Source: Verrucomicrobiota bacterium (lineage in GTDB: Bacteria; Verrucomicrobiota; Verrucomicrobiia; Verrucomicrobiales; DEV007). Taken from it: a DNA stretch of 45,424 bases. A program made the position numbers and the translations under genes. Location of the stretch: positions 1 through 45,424 of the forward strand of contig JAHDID010000050.1 of the NCBI GenBank assembly GCA_020630975.1. Reading direction: 5' to 3'. Below the pieces are notes generated by a model. That model did no database searches, had not been told where the DNA came from, and saw only the letters and a program-made list of their open reading frames with translations. Shown piece after piece: positions 24,599 to 33,800 of the stretch (positions are counted from its first letter, which is position 1; each line of letters begins with the position of its first letter).

Positions 24599-26541
24599 GC
24601 GATATACGGCTCCAAGGTCGGGAAACCAGCACTGTCATCCGCACGCTGAGCCTCTTCACGAGCCTGACGTGCGCGATACTTCAGCAGGCGCAGATTACGA
24701 GCACGCTCCTTCTTCGTCACCTGATCCGGCGTACGTAGATCTGGCAGCGGCGGCAGGGCCGCTAGGGCATCCTCCTCCGGATTAGCTGCACCACCACTCA
24801 TCGGCTCCTCAAAGACGTGATCGGTGTGCTGGTACTTGAGCTCGCCATTCTTCACAAAAGAAGAACCGCCATTGAAAGGCTTGAGCTTACCACCCTGCAT
24901 AGTAGTTGGCCGATCCCAACGGCCCGCATTGTATGCACCATCTACCTTGGACTGCACCTGATGAATGGCTTGGGAAGGATCCACCATCGTCTCTGCCTCG
25001 GCGAGCAGATCGCCCCCCTCAACAGGCACGGCCAAAGGCTCGCGATTGCCGAATTTACGGAGCAGCGAATTGCGCTTTTGCTCCACCTTGGTCACCTGGT
25101 CCGGCGTGCGCAAGTCAGGCAGTGGTGGCAACGATGCCAAAGCCATGTCCTCGGCACTCATCGCCTCGGCAGCAGGCTCTACAAACTCATGGTCTGAGTG
25201 CTGAAACTTCAACTCGCCACCTTGGACGAACGACGAATTTTCATTGAACGGCTTCAACTTACCACCACCAATGGTGTCGGGGCGATCTCTGCGCCCGGCA
25301 TCGTAGGCAGAGTCAGCCTTTGACTGCACCTGCACCAAAGCTGTCGAAGGATCTACTGCGACTGGGACTACCTCGGTCTCTAGAAGGTCCTGCTGCTGCA
25401 TGACAGCCTGCTTTTGGCTGCGAGCAGCGAACTTGCCCTGAAAGAGGTTTCGGCGCTGCTCCACCTGACTGACCTGATCTGGCGTGCGCAGATCTGGCAG
25501 AGGCGGCAGCTCGACGATGCTCTCCTCCTCTGTGTAAGCCACAGTATCATTGACCTGGTCAACTCCACCACGGAATTTGACCTGGCCGCCCTGCACGAAG
25601 GCAGCATCACCAAAAGGCTTCAGCTTTCCACCGCCACTGGCATTAGGCAGCTCTCGCTGACCAACAGATGGCGCACCATCAGCTCTAGACTGAACCTGAA
25701 ACATAGCGGTAGAGGGATCCTGCTCAGGCGCAGCCATCGTCATCGCCTCCTCCAACTCTCTAGCCTGGTCCTTTGCCACATTCTCGGCATGACGCAGGGT
25801 AAACTTAGCATTGCGAAAATTTCTCCGCTGCTCTGGCTTAGAAATCTGATCAGGCGTGCGCAGATCTGGCAAAGGCGGCAACTCGACGATACTCTCTTCC
25901 TCGGGAGCCATTGCCATAGGAGCAGGCATACCATCACTCCCCCTGTAACGAACCTGCCCATTCTCGATGTAAGAAGCATCGCCGAAAGGCTTTAACTTAC
26001 CACCACCAGCAGCATTAGGCAGCTCACGCACACCAGAGCTAGGTGCATAGTCTGCCTGCGACTGGACCTGGAACATGGCTGTAGACGGATCTTGAGGCGG
26101 ATTGGCGATCTGGGCTGCAGCCTCTAGCTCCATCGCTTCTTGCTTAGCCAGATTCTCCGCGTGACGCAGCGTGTACTTGGCGTTGCGGAAGTTGCGGCGC
26201 TGCTCTGTCTTAGAAATCTGGTCTGGTGTGCGCAGATCAGGCAGCGGTGGAAGGGCGACCAAATCCTCATCTGCCACTGGCTGTTGCTCAGGGCCCCAGT
26301 AGTTTGGCTGCCCAAAAGGCTGCAACCGCTTGCCTGTAGGCGTCACGCCACTAGCTGGACTAGCCAGACTATTTTGAGGCATTGGCAGCGGCTCGGCTTC
26401 TTCAGCCTGTTTCTGCTGCTGCTTTTTGTTCTCCACCATCGATCCGAGCGCTCTCCACAAAGTCGTGCCAGCTTTTTCCTGCGCGACAAGAGGAGTGGAG
26501 GCCAGCAAGACGCATGCTATGCCGATGTGTGGGTGTCTCAT
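24592..26541 (-). CDS. Secreted protein of five ~125-residue repeats
   Basis: A 649-residue exported protein, not recognised as a known family. A signal peptide (residues 1-20, ending PLVA) is followed by a Lys/Gln-rich helix. Then come five tandem repeats whose strongest core, LPPLPDLRTPDQ, starts at residues 97, 221, 345, 471 and 596, a strict period of 124-126. Within each unit the core is followed by a basic stretch (EQRRNFRNAKYTLRHAEN in the first), an acidic linker, a DPSTA-F-QVQS motif, and a GGGKLKPF element leading to a short strand pair (ENGQVRYRG type). It ends the minus-strand cluster, 83 bp after the 2,300-residue exoprotein gene. Co-transcription suggests a partner or accessory of the exoproteins; that is inference. 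Confidence 0.8.
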   Translation of the reverse strand: MRHPHIGIACVLLASTPLVAQEKAGTTLWRALGSMVENKKQQQKQAEEAEPLPMPQNSLASPASGVTPTGKRLQPFGQPNYWGPEQQPVADEDLVALPPLPDLRTPDQISKTEQRRNFRNAKYTLRHAENLAKQEAMELEAAAQIANPPQDPSTAMFQVQSQADYAPSSGVRELPNAAGGGKLKPFGDASYIENGQVRYRGSDGMPAPMAMAPEEESIVELPPLPDLRTPDQISKPEQRRNFRNAKFTLRHAENVAKDQARELEEAMTMAAPEQDPSTAMFQVQSRADGAPSVGQRELPNASGGGKLKPFGDAAFVQGGQVKFRGGVDQVNDTVAYTEEESIVELPPLPDLRTPDQVSQVEQRRNLFQGKFAARSQKQAVMQQQDLLETEVVPVAVDPSTALVQVQSKADSAYDAGRRDRPDTIGGGKLKPFNENSSFVQGGELKFQHSDHEFVEPAAEAMSAEDMALASLPPLPDLRTPDQVTKVEQKRNSLLRKFGNREPLAVPVEGGDLLAEAETMVDPSQAIHQVQSKVDGAYNAGRWDRPTTMQGGKLKPFNGGSSFVKNGELKYQHTDHVFEEPMSGGAANPEEDALAALPPLPDLRTPDQVTKKERARNLRLLKYRARQAREEAQRADDSAGFPTLEPYIAQ

Positions 26542-26624
26542 AACCTACGATCATCCAAGAGACGAGGCAGTTCCGCAAGCCTTATCTCGCAAAACTGCCC
26601 CACCAAAAACTGCTCAAACAACCA

Positions 26625-29600
26625 CTACCTTGGGCTACCGAAAATCCGCAGACTGGAGTAGCGATTCGTCGACGGATCGTAAAGGTAAAACGGCAGACCC
26701 ATCTTCGTGTTTGTCCGAGCCTCCCTCAACAGACGACGCTCCAACTCCTCGCTGTCCTCCTCCGCTATATCAGACTGCAAAGCACCTAGGGTAAGCCCAT
26801 CATTGTAAGCCTCTAATCCCTGTAGCGTCTCCCCATACACCCGACTCTCACCGCTCTGACGAGGCCCTAGGTTGTTGTCCAAAAACTCTTCCACAAACCA
26901 AGGTGGAACCCCTAGAGCATCGCTAAACTGGTTCAGATACGGCAGCTCATCGGTAAACTGCATGTCTGGCTGATTGCCATAACGCCCATCTATCCCCTCC
27001 TCCATACGCTCAAACGTGTCGAACAACTCTGGGAACACAAACGGACTGAAATCAAACGGCACTGTGGGCACTACGGGGACCACAGGTGTCTCAGGTGTGG
27101 GTGTCTCAGGCTCGGTAAACGGCCACACAAACTGATCAGCTACAGGCTCTACCACATCGTAGTAGAACGTATACAGCCCTCCATTCTGACCATTGCCAGA
27201 GCGGTAAAGAGAGCCGTTCACACTCGTGCCCAGCGCTCCATTCGCCAGCGCTGCCAGATTCGGCAGACCACCAGGATTGGTCACAGTCGTATTAGCCCCT
27301 CCCTGTCCAGCTCCAGCGGCAGTCGGGAAAAAGCCTGCAATCAGACCTGGGAAATTCGCCGCTGTCCCATTGATCACATCCTGAGAAGACATCCACCACA
27401 GATCTGGAGCTAGGAACACCTCATCTGACTGTCCGGCGAATGGACCACTTCCAGTCGGGTGTCCGCCTCCATGGTTCAGGAATGGAGTGGTATTATTCAG
27501 ACCCAGTGTCGCCTGATTCAGCCTCGTATCACTCGATGAAATTTGATTCGCATTGCGCTCTGGCATGAAAATCCTCAACTGAGCATTACCGCTCAAGCCA
27601 CTGGTCAACACAGTGGAGTCCAGCTGATTGGTCTGGAAAATCACCGTATCCACTGCATCAGCCTGATCCGTGATACCGGTGGTAGTGAGCACTCCACCGC
27701 CGCCATAGAATGGGAAGTTTCGGCTCACCGCTATCGTGGTATCCCCTCTCCCCGGCAAAGCCAGCCCAATAGCTGGGTCGACATGACCGATCAATGTGTG
27801 CTCCAGATCGATTGAGTCACCTACTGCCACTACGATGTCACCTTGCATCAAACCGGTCGAGACCTCAGAAGTCACACCATCTCGCATCCAGTCGCCGTGA
27901 CCGATCTTCACGTAATTGTTTGGATTTCTCCGATCAAATGGCAACCCACTAGGCTCGAAGGGATCAAAACGCGCATCTACCGATCCATCATGCGTGGTCA
28001 GGTCGTTACCCACCAACACGTCGATATCCCCAGTCATATTACCGATGATCGCTGGACCACCATGACCGACTTGGGCGAAAGCAAAGGCAACGCCCTCATT
28101 AGCACCTGCCCCAGTGCTTGCGAACGCTGTCGATGGCGCTGAAAACGGATCCTCCCCATTGTGATTGGTCACTCGGCCTCCCCACATGTCCATGGAATTC
28201 CCTACAACCAATGAAATATCGCCATCCATATTCCCTACCTGAACAGAACCCACGCCACCACTGATGCTTGTGGAAGTGTGACCTATCTTGGCGAAGTTAA
28301 AGAACGAACCTATAGCAGTCGACACACTAGACTCTGCTCGACGCGGATCATCCTGCCCCAATTGCAAATCATTCCCCACAAAGACGTTAATATGCCCCGA
28401 CGCCGAAGCATCCAGATGAATCCCTCCGTGCCCGACTATAGCAGCACCACCGTTGGCATTGCTAAAGAAGGTGCTGGCAATATCTACGACACCATTATTC
28501 GTCCCCTCTAGCACCATATTCTGTGCAGCACTCACATTGATATCGCCATTGAACCCGAAACTAGAAACCGCATTCCCATCAAAAGAGCTCAAACCATGAC
28601 CGATCTGGGAGTGCGAACCAGAAGCCCCGGGGTACAGCTGCCCGCCAGCCCCCTCACCGCCAACCGCAATGATATCCCTACTAGCAGTCACAGTGATATC
28701 CGACTGAGTCGAAAGGCCATTCACAACCCCTCCGTCAAGCACTGACACATCCACAGCACCACCGCGACTGAGACTAAAAGCACCATGCCCAATCGCTAAA
28801 CCATTATCACGAGCCAGCTCTGAGCCGTTTGCGCTAAACTCATAACCATAGAGAGACAAAACATTATTGTCCGCATCCACCACAGTCTTACCTGACCGGA
28901 GTACCACATCGCCTGGCAATACCTCCACAATACCATCCGGAGTCCGATAAAATTCACCAGCCGAAAGGAAGCTACTATCGTTAAATCGCAAATCCCCTTC
29001 CAACCGCACATCGCGCGCAGCCACATCTATCGCCCCACCAAAAAAGGCGTTTCTGCTTCCCCGCACACCAAGGTCTCGCCCTGTCTGACCATGCCCAAGC
29101 CTAGACCAAGTCCCCTGAATATCGCCTCCTCGCATAATCACATCGCCAAGAGTGTTCACCGATACATCTCCCACAAGATCATAGTAACTAGTAGAAGGGT
29201 TGATATATAGAGAGCTCCGAGACCCGTTAAAACCAGTCTCACCAGTTCCCCCGTGTCCAATTTGAGCGAATGAATCACTCCTCTGGCCGATACCAGCCGA
29301 TCCATCGCCCCCATCCGACACCTTAGCCTCGAGGTGGTCCAGCCTCACATCACCACCGGCATTAATCGAGATATTGGCCGTACTGGACGAAATCACAAAC
29401 GTGCGACTCGATCCACTCAATGCGTTACCACCGTTCTGATACTTCAAGCCAGCCCGAGTCGTATCTTGTGCTCCCGTAGCATCAAAGGCACTGACACCGC
29501 CATTGTCAGTGTAGGTAATGGTAGCCGTATTACCCACAACTTCAGACAGAATACCAATACTCACGCCATCGAAATTAAATTCCTCCTGTCGAGTGAAATG

Positions 29601-32600
29601 TCCAGCAACCTGCCCCCAATCATCGGACCCACGGTGGCCTATTTTAGCAAAGTTATCACCATAAGCACCGCCTCGCAGCAACACATCACCACCGACGTCG
29701 ACGGCGATATCTCCATGATAACTAAGAAAACCAACTCGGTAACCTCCATGGCCAACCATAGCGTGGGAACGCATATGCCGACTGGCACCCAGATCTGTAG
29801 CCTCCTCGCCACCGCCCTTCACTATCAGATCTCCACCGGCATTGATATCGATATTACCAACCACAAAGCTAGATGTCTCGTAGTCTGCCAAATCAGAACC
29901 ACCATGTCCAATCTGCGCGGCATCCAGCGCCTCGTTACCAGCCTCTACCCTCACATCGCCTCCTGCATCCACATCAATATCTCCAGTGATCGCCAAAAAG
30001 GTAAACGTCTGACCTTTGACATCGCTACCTGTACCACCACCGATCAGCGAGACCGCCCCCGTCCCTGTCCTAGGGTCGAAATCATTGGTTCTGAAAGCAA
30101 CCTCGATGAATTCCTGAGAATTAGCATCCGTGATGCCCGGACGATAACCACTACCATTGGTTCGCTTTCTTGAACCAAGATTATTAATGGCAGGCGACAT
30201 CCCCCCATGACCGATACGAGCATATCTAGCCTGTCGACTGGTAGTAACTAAAGTACCGCTAGCATTCCTACGATCAGCGGGAGTCTCAAAGCCTTTCACT
30301 ATTACATCGCCTGCCACTGCCTCTACCGTTATATCGCCATGAAATCCATTTACCACACTTCCATCTAGCGCCTCGATACCTACAGCCCCAACTGTCGGAT
30401 CAGAAAGCTGATTATTACCTGACACCCTAGTTACAGTGCTGGTGTCATTGGCAGCCTGCTGATTGACATTCGTAAAACCGGTAAACAATTCACCTCGTCT
30501 GAGAAGCGGATCATTAAAGTCCTCTGAACTGTTAAAAAATCTAATCTGTGCATCCCTATTGCTAGCAGGATTCCAATGATGACGTAAAAACACGTTATGG
30601 CCTATCGTAGCAGGCGATCTGTCCCCCCCTGCCACTGCGGCGACACTATTACCGGCCCTCACTTGGATGTCGCCGATCATCTCCCCAAACTGTCCAGTAC
30701 CTCCATGCCCGATAGTGGTAAGCACTCCATTAACAAGCCCGTTATTCCCCGGATTCGACAAGTCGTTTGAGCCGAAAGATCGCTGAATCCCTTGAACAGT
30801 TACCGTTCCCCGCCCAGCAACAAGACTCGCAGATACATTACCATTTGCATCGATGGTGACACCACCATCGATACCGGCTAACACATTGATATCACCATAA
30901 ATGGGAGCCAGCCTACCCATCGCCATTGCACTGTACCCACCAGTAGCACCATTTTGAGACCAGCGGCGTCCATTAGGAGTTTGGCTATTTTGATTTCCCC
31001 CATTGTTTGCTGCATTGTTTGCAAACCCCACTCCAGAGAGACCTCCGTGCCCAATCTGAGCATCATTGTAACTTCGGCCGCCACCCTGTACCACCACACT
31101 CCCTGCTGCCAATACATTGATATCAGCACCATCAATGGCTGAACCGGCCCCCATCTCGGGACGACGACCACCATACCCCTGCGGATCAGCATCAGCACCA
31201 GAGTTACCCTGCTCTATACGACTCCACCACCAGTTACCGGTATCCGATCTCATGTAATGATCCGCATAAGGAACTAAAGTCGTCCCCTGCACTCCTCCGC
31301 TGTTTATGGCGTTGACGCCCCTTACGACACCTCCAACTGTAACCTCGTTTTGCCCCACAATACCAACTAGCGGGTCATTGTCTGCGAACAGTGCACCACC
31401 ATCAAGATCGAGATTCCCCCTTCTAGGCGAGAAGACCGCTCCAGAATCGCGAAAACCTAGCTGAGCATACCTTTGCTCGCCGCTCGTATCACTCGCTATT
31501 ACTGCGATATTATAACCCGCTACATTAGTATCAGAATAACGAGAACCCACCTCCACGTGGCGAGTCATACTTTGGCTACCAATCACCACCGAGCCTCCAT
31601 TGGCTCCAAACGAACCACTATTGGCATAGAAGTTGAAAATATTTTGCACGGTAAATGGTCCAGATCCAGATGCAGGAGTCGTGCTACCCGGCGTAAAAGT
31701 ATCCCCAGTCAGTAGCGCCTGAGCTTGGGCTTCCGTTCCTGTCCACCCGGCCATCAGGTTAATCGAACCCGCTCCCGATGTCCGGATATGAGTTCCAATT
31801 ACTATATTTCCACCCGCAAAGGCTCCAAAACTCGCGTCTGAATTAGTCCATTGGATCGCTAAATTGCGATCATCTCCCAAACCTTGATCCTGAAAGGTGA
31901 TATTGCTCCCTGCACCCTGCGTAGCAAGCAGCACAGAAGTGCCACCCTGAAGAGTTGAGTTGATGATCGAGCTATCGAGCTGGTTCGCTCCAGTAAGCCC
32001 GTTACCAATAGTCAGATTACCGGGATCAAAAAGAACCAAGCCCGACTGACCATTGACTGAAGTCGCGGAAACGGAACCATTGAATGTCAGGCCTTCTAAA
32101 CCTGAGATTTCGATTAGCCCTCCATTACCCAGTGGCCCACTAGCATTGGACAATGCATCCCCCTGAAACAGGGTATCCCCATTCGACCAAACTATGATCT
32201 GACCAGCATCACCCATCGTGGCAGAGGCGTCCAAGGTCGCATCCGCTCCCACCACAGTCAGGCTCGACTCACGAATCGAGTCATCTGAACCTTGAAAACC
32301 GCCTCCACTAATAATCTGTCCGCCCGTAAATCCTCGAGCATTGACATCAGCATCTATCCGCACTTCATCAGATGTGAACATCGCTGTGCCCCCGCGCAAA
32401 CCACCACTCACATCGACAATCCCATCAACGCTCGTTCCGATCGTCGAATCGATAGCGACACTACCGCCCTGAGCCACTTCAGAACTCATGTTCACATAAG
32501 AGCTATCCGACAGCACCACCGTATCGGCATTGATCGTCAAATTACCTCCATCACCGACAGAAGAAGCCCCATCTAAGATCCCATTATTGGTAACGGTGCT

Positions 32601-33527
32601 ACCGATCATCTCAATATCACCACCGGTGCCCCCTGCACGCCGCGCATAGACAGTGCCATTATTAGTAACCGAGCCCGTGTTAACCGAACTCCCTGAGGAC
32701 CTCATAGCCTTGAGCACAGAACGCCCATTCCTCCGATAGCCGCCAGTCGCACGCACAATCCCGTCATTGTTGATCCCCAGCGCAAAGGCATTGCCATGTG
32801 ACTTCAGCTCGACAGAGGCTCCGTTTATCCGCCCGTTCTCAGAGTTTAGCACACCTATATCATTGTAGCTCGACGCACCACGCACTGTAACCAGAGCATC
32901 ACCCGTCTGGTCCACCACGAGCTCACTACCCGCAATCAAAGCTACTGTTCCTCGCTGCGCGTCGATGGAGTTGTAGTTGTGCGCAAAACCTCCCATCAAC
33001 AGCACGTCTCCAGCGTTTGAGCGGATAGTTCCACGGTTAACAACTCCATTGCTAGAACCTCCCTGAAAGGTCATTGTGCCTCCATCGAGAAAATCCTGAT
33101 TGCTAATATCCAAGGTCGACAACGCCATCATACCGCCGACATCAATCACGCCCGTAGAACCGGCTACAATCCCGTTTGGATTGATCAAAAGAACACCACC
33201 ATTCGAGCGAAGAGTTCCGTAAATCTCACTCAACCCTCCACTGACCACTCGGTTCAAAGACATCGAACTCACCCCTGGCTGGTTGATCGTAGTGGTCTCT
33301 CCATTCTGAATTGAGAAGCTTTGCCAATCGATAATCGACTGGTTCGAAGCTGAATTGATCGTCAAATTCGACGTCCCCAAACCATTGAAGCTAACATTTC
33401 CATGCACCACATTAGCTCCGCTAGGGTTCGCAGACACAAAACCAACAGGATATACGAGAGTGACAATGAGACATAAAGCTATGAACGGTAGAACCACCCC
33501 TTGTCTCATCGTTTGGCAAATTTTCAT
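26625..33527 (-). CDS. Giant FHA-like exoprotein with two-partner-secretion domain
   Basis: A 2,300-residue surface or secreted protein. A signal peptide (about 1-33, ending VSA) leads into a two-partner-secretion (filamentous haemagglutinin) domain, about 34-150. It shows ANPSGANVVHGNVSF, SIIDWQSFSIQNGETTTINQP, SLNRVVSG and SNGGVLLINPNGI with N116-P-N-G119. A beta-helix-like body follows. From about residue 800 on it contains 16 GHGG-type motifs, eight of them canonical (I/V)GHGG, spaced irregularly and usually preceded by 'GDI-V-AGGD' strands. Near the end a Pro/Thr linker (EPETPTPETPVVPVV) leads to a roughly 150-residue C-terminal region ending in FYLYDPSTNRYSSLRIFG. TPS proteins need a TpsB outer-membrane partner, none of which is visible here. 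Adhesion or filament formation is inferred. Confidence 0.86.
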   Translation of the reverse strand: MKICQTMRQGVVLPFIALCLIVTLVYPVGFVSANPSGANVVHGNVSFNGLGTSNLTINSASNQSIIDWQSFSIQNGETTTINQPGVSSMSLNRVVSGGLSEIYGTLRSNGGVLLINPNGIVAGSTGVIDVGGMMALSTLDISNQDFLDGGTMTFQGGSSNGVVNRGTIRSNAGDVLLMGGFAHNYNSIDAQRGTVALIAGSELVVDQTGDALVTVRGASSYNDIGVLNSENGRINGASVELKSHGNAFALGINNDGIVRATGGYRRNGRSVLKAMRSSGSSVNTGSVTNNGTVYARRAGGTGGDIEMIGSTVTNNGILDGASSVGDGGNLTINADTVVLSDSSYVNMSSEVAQGGSVAIDSTIGTSVDGIVDVSGGLRGGTAMFTSDEVRIDADVNARGFTGGQIISGGGFQGSDDSIRESSLTVVGADATLDASATMGDAGQIIVWSNGDTLFQGDALSNASGPLGNGGLIEISGLEGLTFNGSVSATSVNGQSGLVLFDPGNLTIGNGLTGANQLDSSIINSTLQGGTSVLLATQGAGSNITFQDQGLGDDRNLAIQWTNSDASFGAFAGGNIVIGTHIRTSGAGSINLMAGWTGTEAQAQALLTGDTFTPGSTTPASGSGPFTVQNIFNFYANSGSFGANGGSVVIGSQSMTRHVEVGSRYSDTNVAGYNIAVIASDTSGEQRYAQLGFRDSGAVFSPRRGNLDLDGGALFADNDPLVGIVGQNEVTVGGVVRGVNAINSGGVQGTTLVPYADHYMRSDTGNWWWSRIEQGNSGADADPQGYGGRRPEMGAGSAIDGADINVLAAGSVVVQGGGRSYNDAQIGHGGLSGVGFANNAANNGGNQNSQTPNGRRWSQNGATGGYSAMAMGRLAPIYGDINVLAGIDGGVTIDANGNVSASLVAGRGTVTVQGIQRSFGSNDLSNPGNNGLVNGVLTTIGHGGTGQFGEMIGDIQVRAGNSVAAVAGGDRSPATIGHNVFLRHHWNPASNRDAQIRFFNSSEDFNDPLLRRGELFTGFTNVNQQAANDTSTVTRVSGNNQLSDPTVGAVGIEALDGSVVNGFHGDITVEAVAGDVIVKGFETPADRRNASGTLVTTSRQARYARIGHGGMSPAINNLGSRKRTNGSGYRPGITDANSQEFIEVAFRTNDFDPRTGTGAVSLIGGGTGSDVKGQTFTFLAITGDIDVDAGGDVRVEAGNEALDAAQIGHGGSDLADYETSSFVVGNIDINAGGDLIVKGGGEEATDLGASRHMRSHAMVGHGGYRVGFLSYHGDIAVDVGGDVLLRGGAYGDNFAKIGHRGSDDWGQVAGHFTRQEEFNFDGVSIGILSEVVGNTATITYTDNGGVSAFDATGAQDTTRAGLKYQNGGNALSGSSRTFVISSSTANISINAGGDVRLDHLEAKVSDGGDGSAGIGQRSDSFAQIGHGGTGETGFNGSRSSLYINPSTSYYDLVGDVSVNTLGDVIMRGGDIQGTWSRLGHGQTGRDLGVRGSRNAFFGGAIDVAARDVRLEGDLRFNDSSFLSAGEFYRTPDGIVEVLPGDVVLRSGKTVVDADNNVLSLYGYEFSANGSELARDNGLAIGHGAFSLSRGGAVDVSVLDGGVVNGLSTQSDITVTASRDIIAVGGEGAGGQLYPGASGSHSQIGHGLSSFDGNAVSSFGFNGDINVSAAQNMVLEGTNNGVVDIASTFFSNANGGAAIVGHGGIHLDASASGHINVFVGNDLQLGQDDPRRAESSVSTAIGSFFNFAKIGHTSTSISGGVGSVQVGNMDGDISLVVGNSMDMWGGRVTNHNGEDPFSAPSTAFASTGAGANEGVAFAFAQVGHGGPAIIGNMTGDIDVLVGNDLTTHDGSVDARFDPFEPSGLPFDRRNPNNYVKIGHGDWMRDGVTSEVSTGLMQGDIVVAVGDSIDLEHTLIGHVDPAIGLALPGRGDTTIAVSRNFPFYGGGGVLTTTGITDQADAVDTVIFQTNQLDSTVLTSGLSGNAQLRIFMPERNANQISSSDTRLNQATLGLNNTTPFLNHGGGHPTGSGPFAGQSDEVFLAPDLWWMSSQDVINGTAANFPGLIAGFFPTAAGAGQGGANTTVTNPGGLPNLAALANGALGTSVNGSLYRSGNGQNGGLYTFYYDVVEPVADQFVWPFTEPETPTPETPVVPVVPTVPFDFSPFVFPELFDTFERMEEGIDGRYGNQPDMQFTDELPYLNQFSDALGVPPWFVEEFLDNNLGPRQSGESRVYGETLQGLEAYNDGLTLGALQSDIAEEDSEELERRLLREARTNTKMGLPFYLYDPSTNRYSSLRIFGSPR

Positions 33528-33800
33528 AAGGAATTGAGAGTTATCGAATCAACAGGTGCTCAGACCTGCCTTCAAGAGAATATTGCCCCAAAGCCTTACA
33601 GCGTGACTCACAATCCTGCCTCCCCGAATCTGAAGGGAAATAACTGAAAGCCGCAAGCGACTGAAAATCAGCCAATTAAACAAGGAAAGACCTTGGGATC
33701 TTATCCCTAACCTGAGATAATTGAATAAGATCCCTCTTCTTGGAAGCAGAAAGAATAAAAATATCTCTCTATGCAAAAAATAACACTGCTTAAATAAGCG
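33528..33800 (-). other. Gap between exoprotein genes with inverted repeats
   Basis: 273 bp separating two giant genes. A perfect 10-bp inverted repeat, GGGATCTTAT (33695-33704) with ATAAGATCCC (33725-33734), spans a 20-nt loop. Next to it a short hairpin, CAAGG-AAAGA-CCTTG (33681-33695), is followed on the minus strand by TTTAATT. These may form an attenuator or RNA processing site between the two genes. A 75-codon open frame (33549-33776) here is not convincing. Confidence 0.45.

Noticed and set aside
29334-30173. Long open frame (279 codons) on the plus strand inside a giant exoprotein gene
   Set aside because: It is antisense to a well-supported coding region; its composition (Ile/Thr/Arg-rich, no domain) is what the reverse strand of the GHGG/Asp/Gly repeats gives. 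Similar shadows occur at 43470-44075, 36771-37166 and 25414-25995.
33549-33776. 75-codon minus-strand frame between two giant genes
   Set aside because: No signal, motif or Shine-Dalgarno, unusual Leu/Arg mix, and it covers the inverted repeats.
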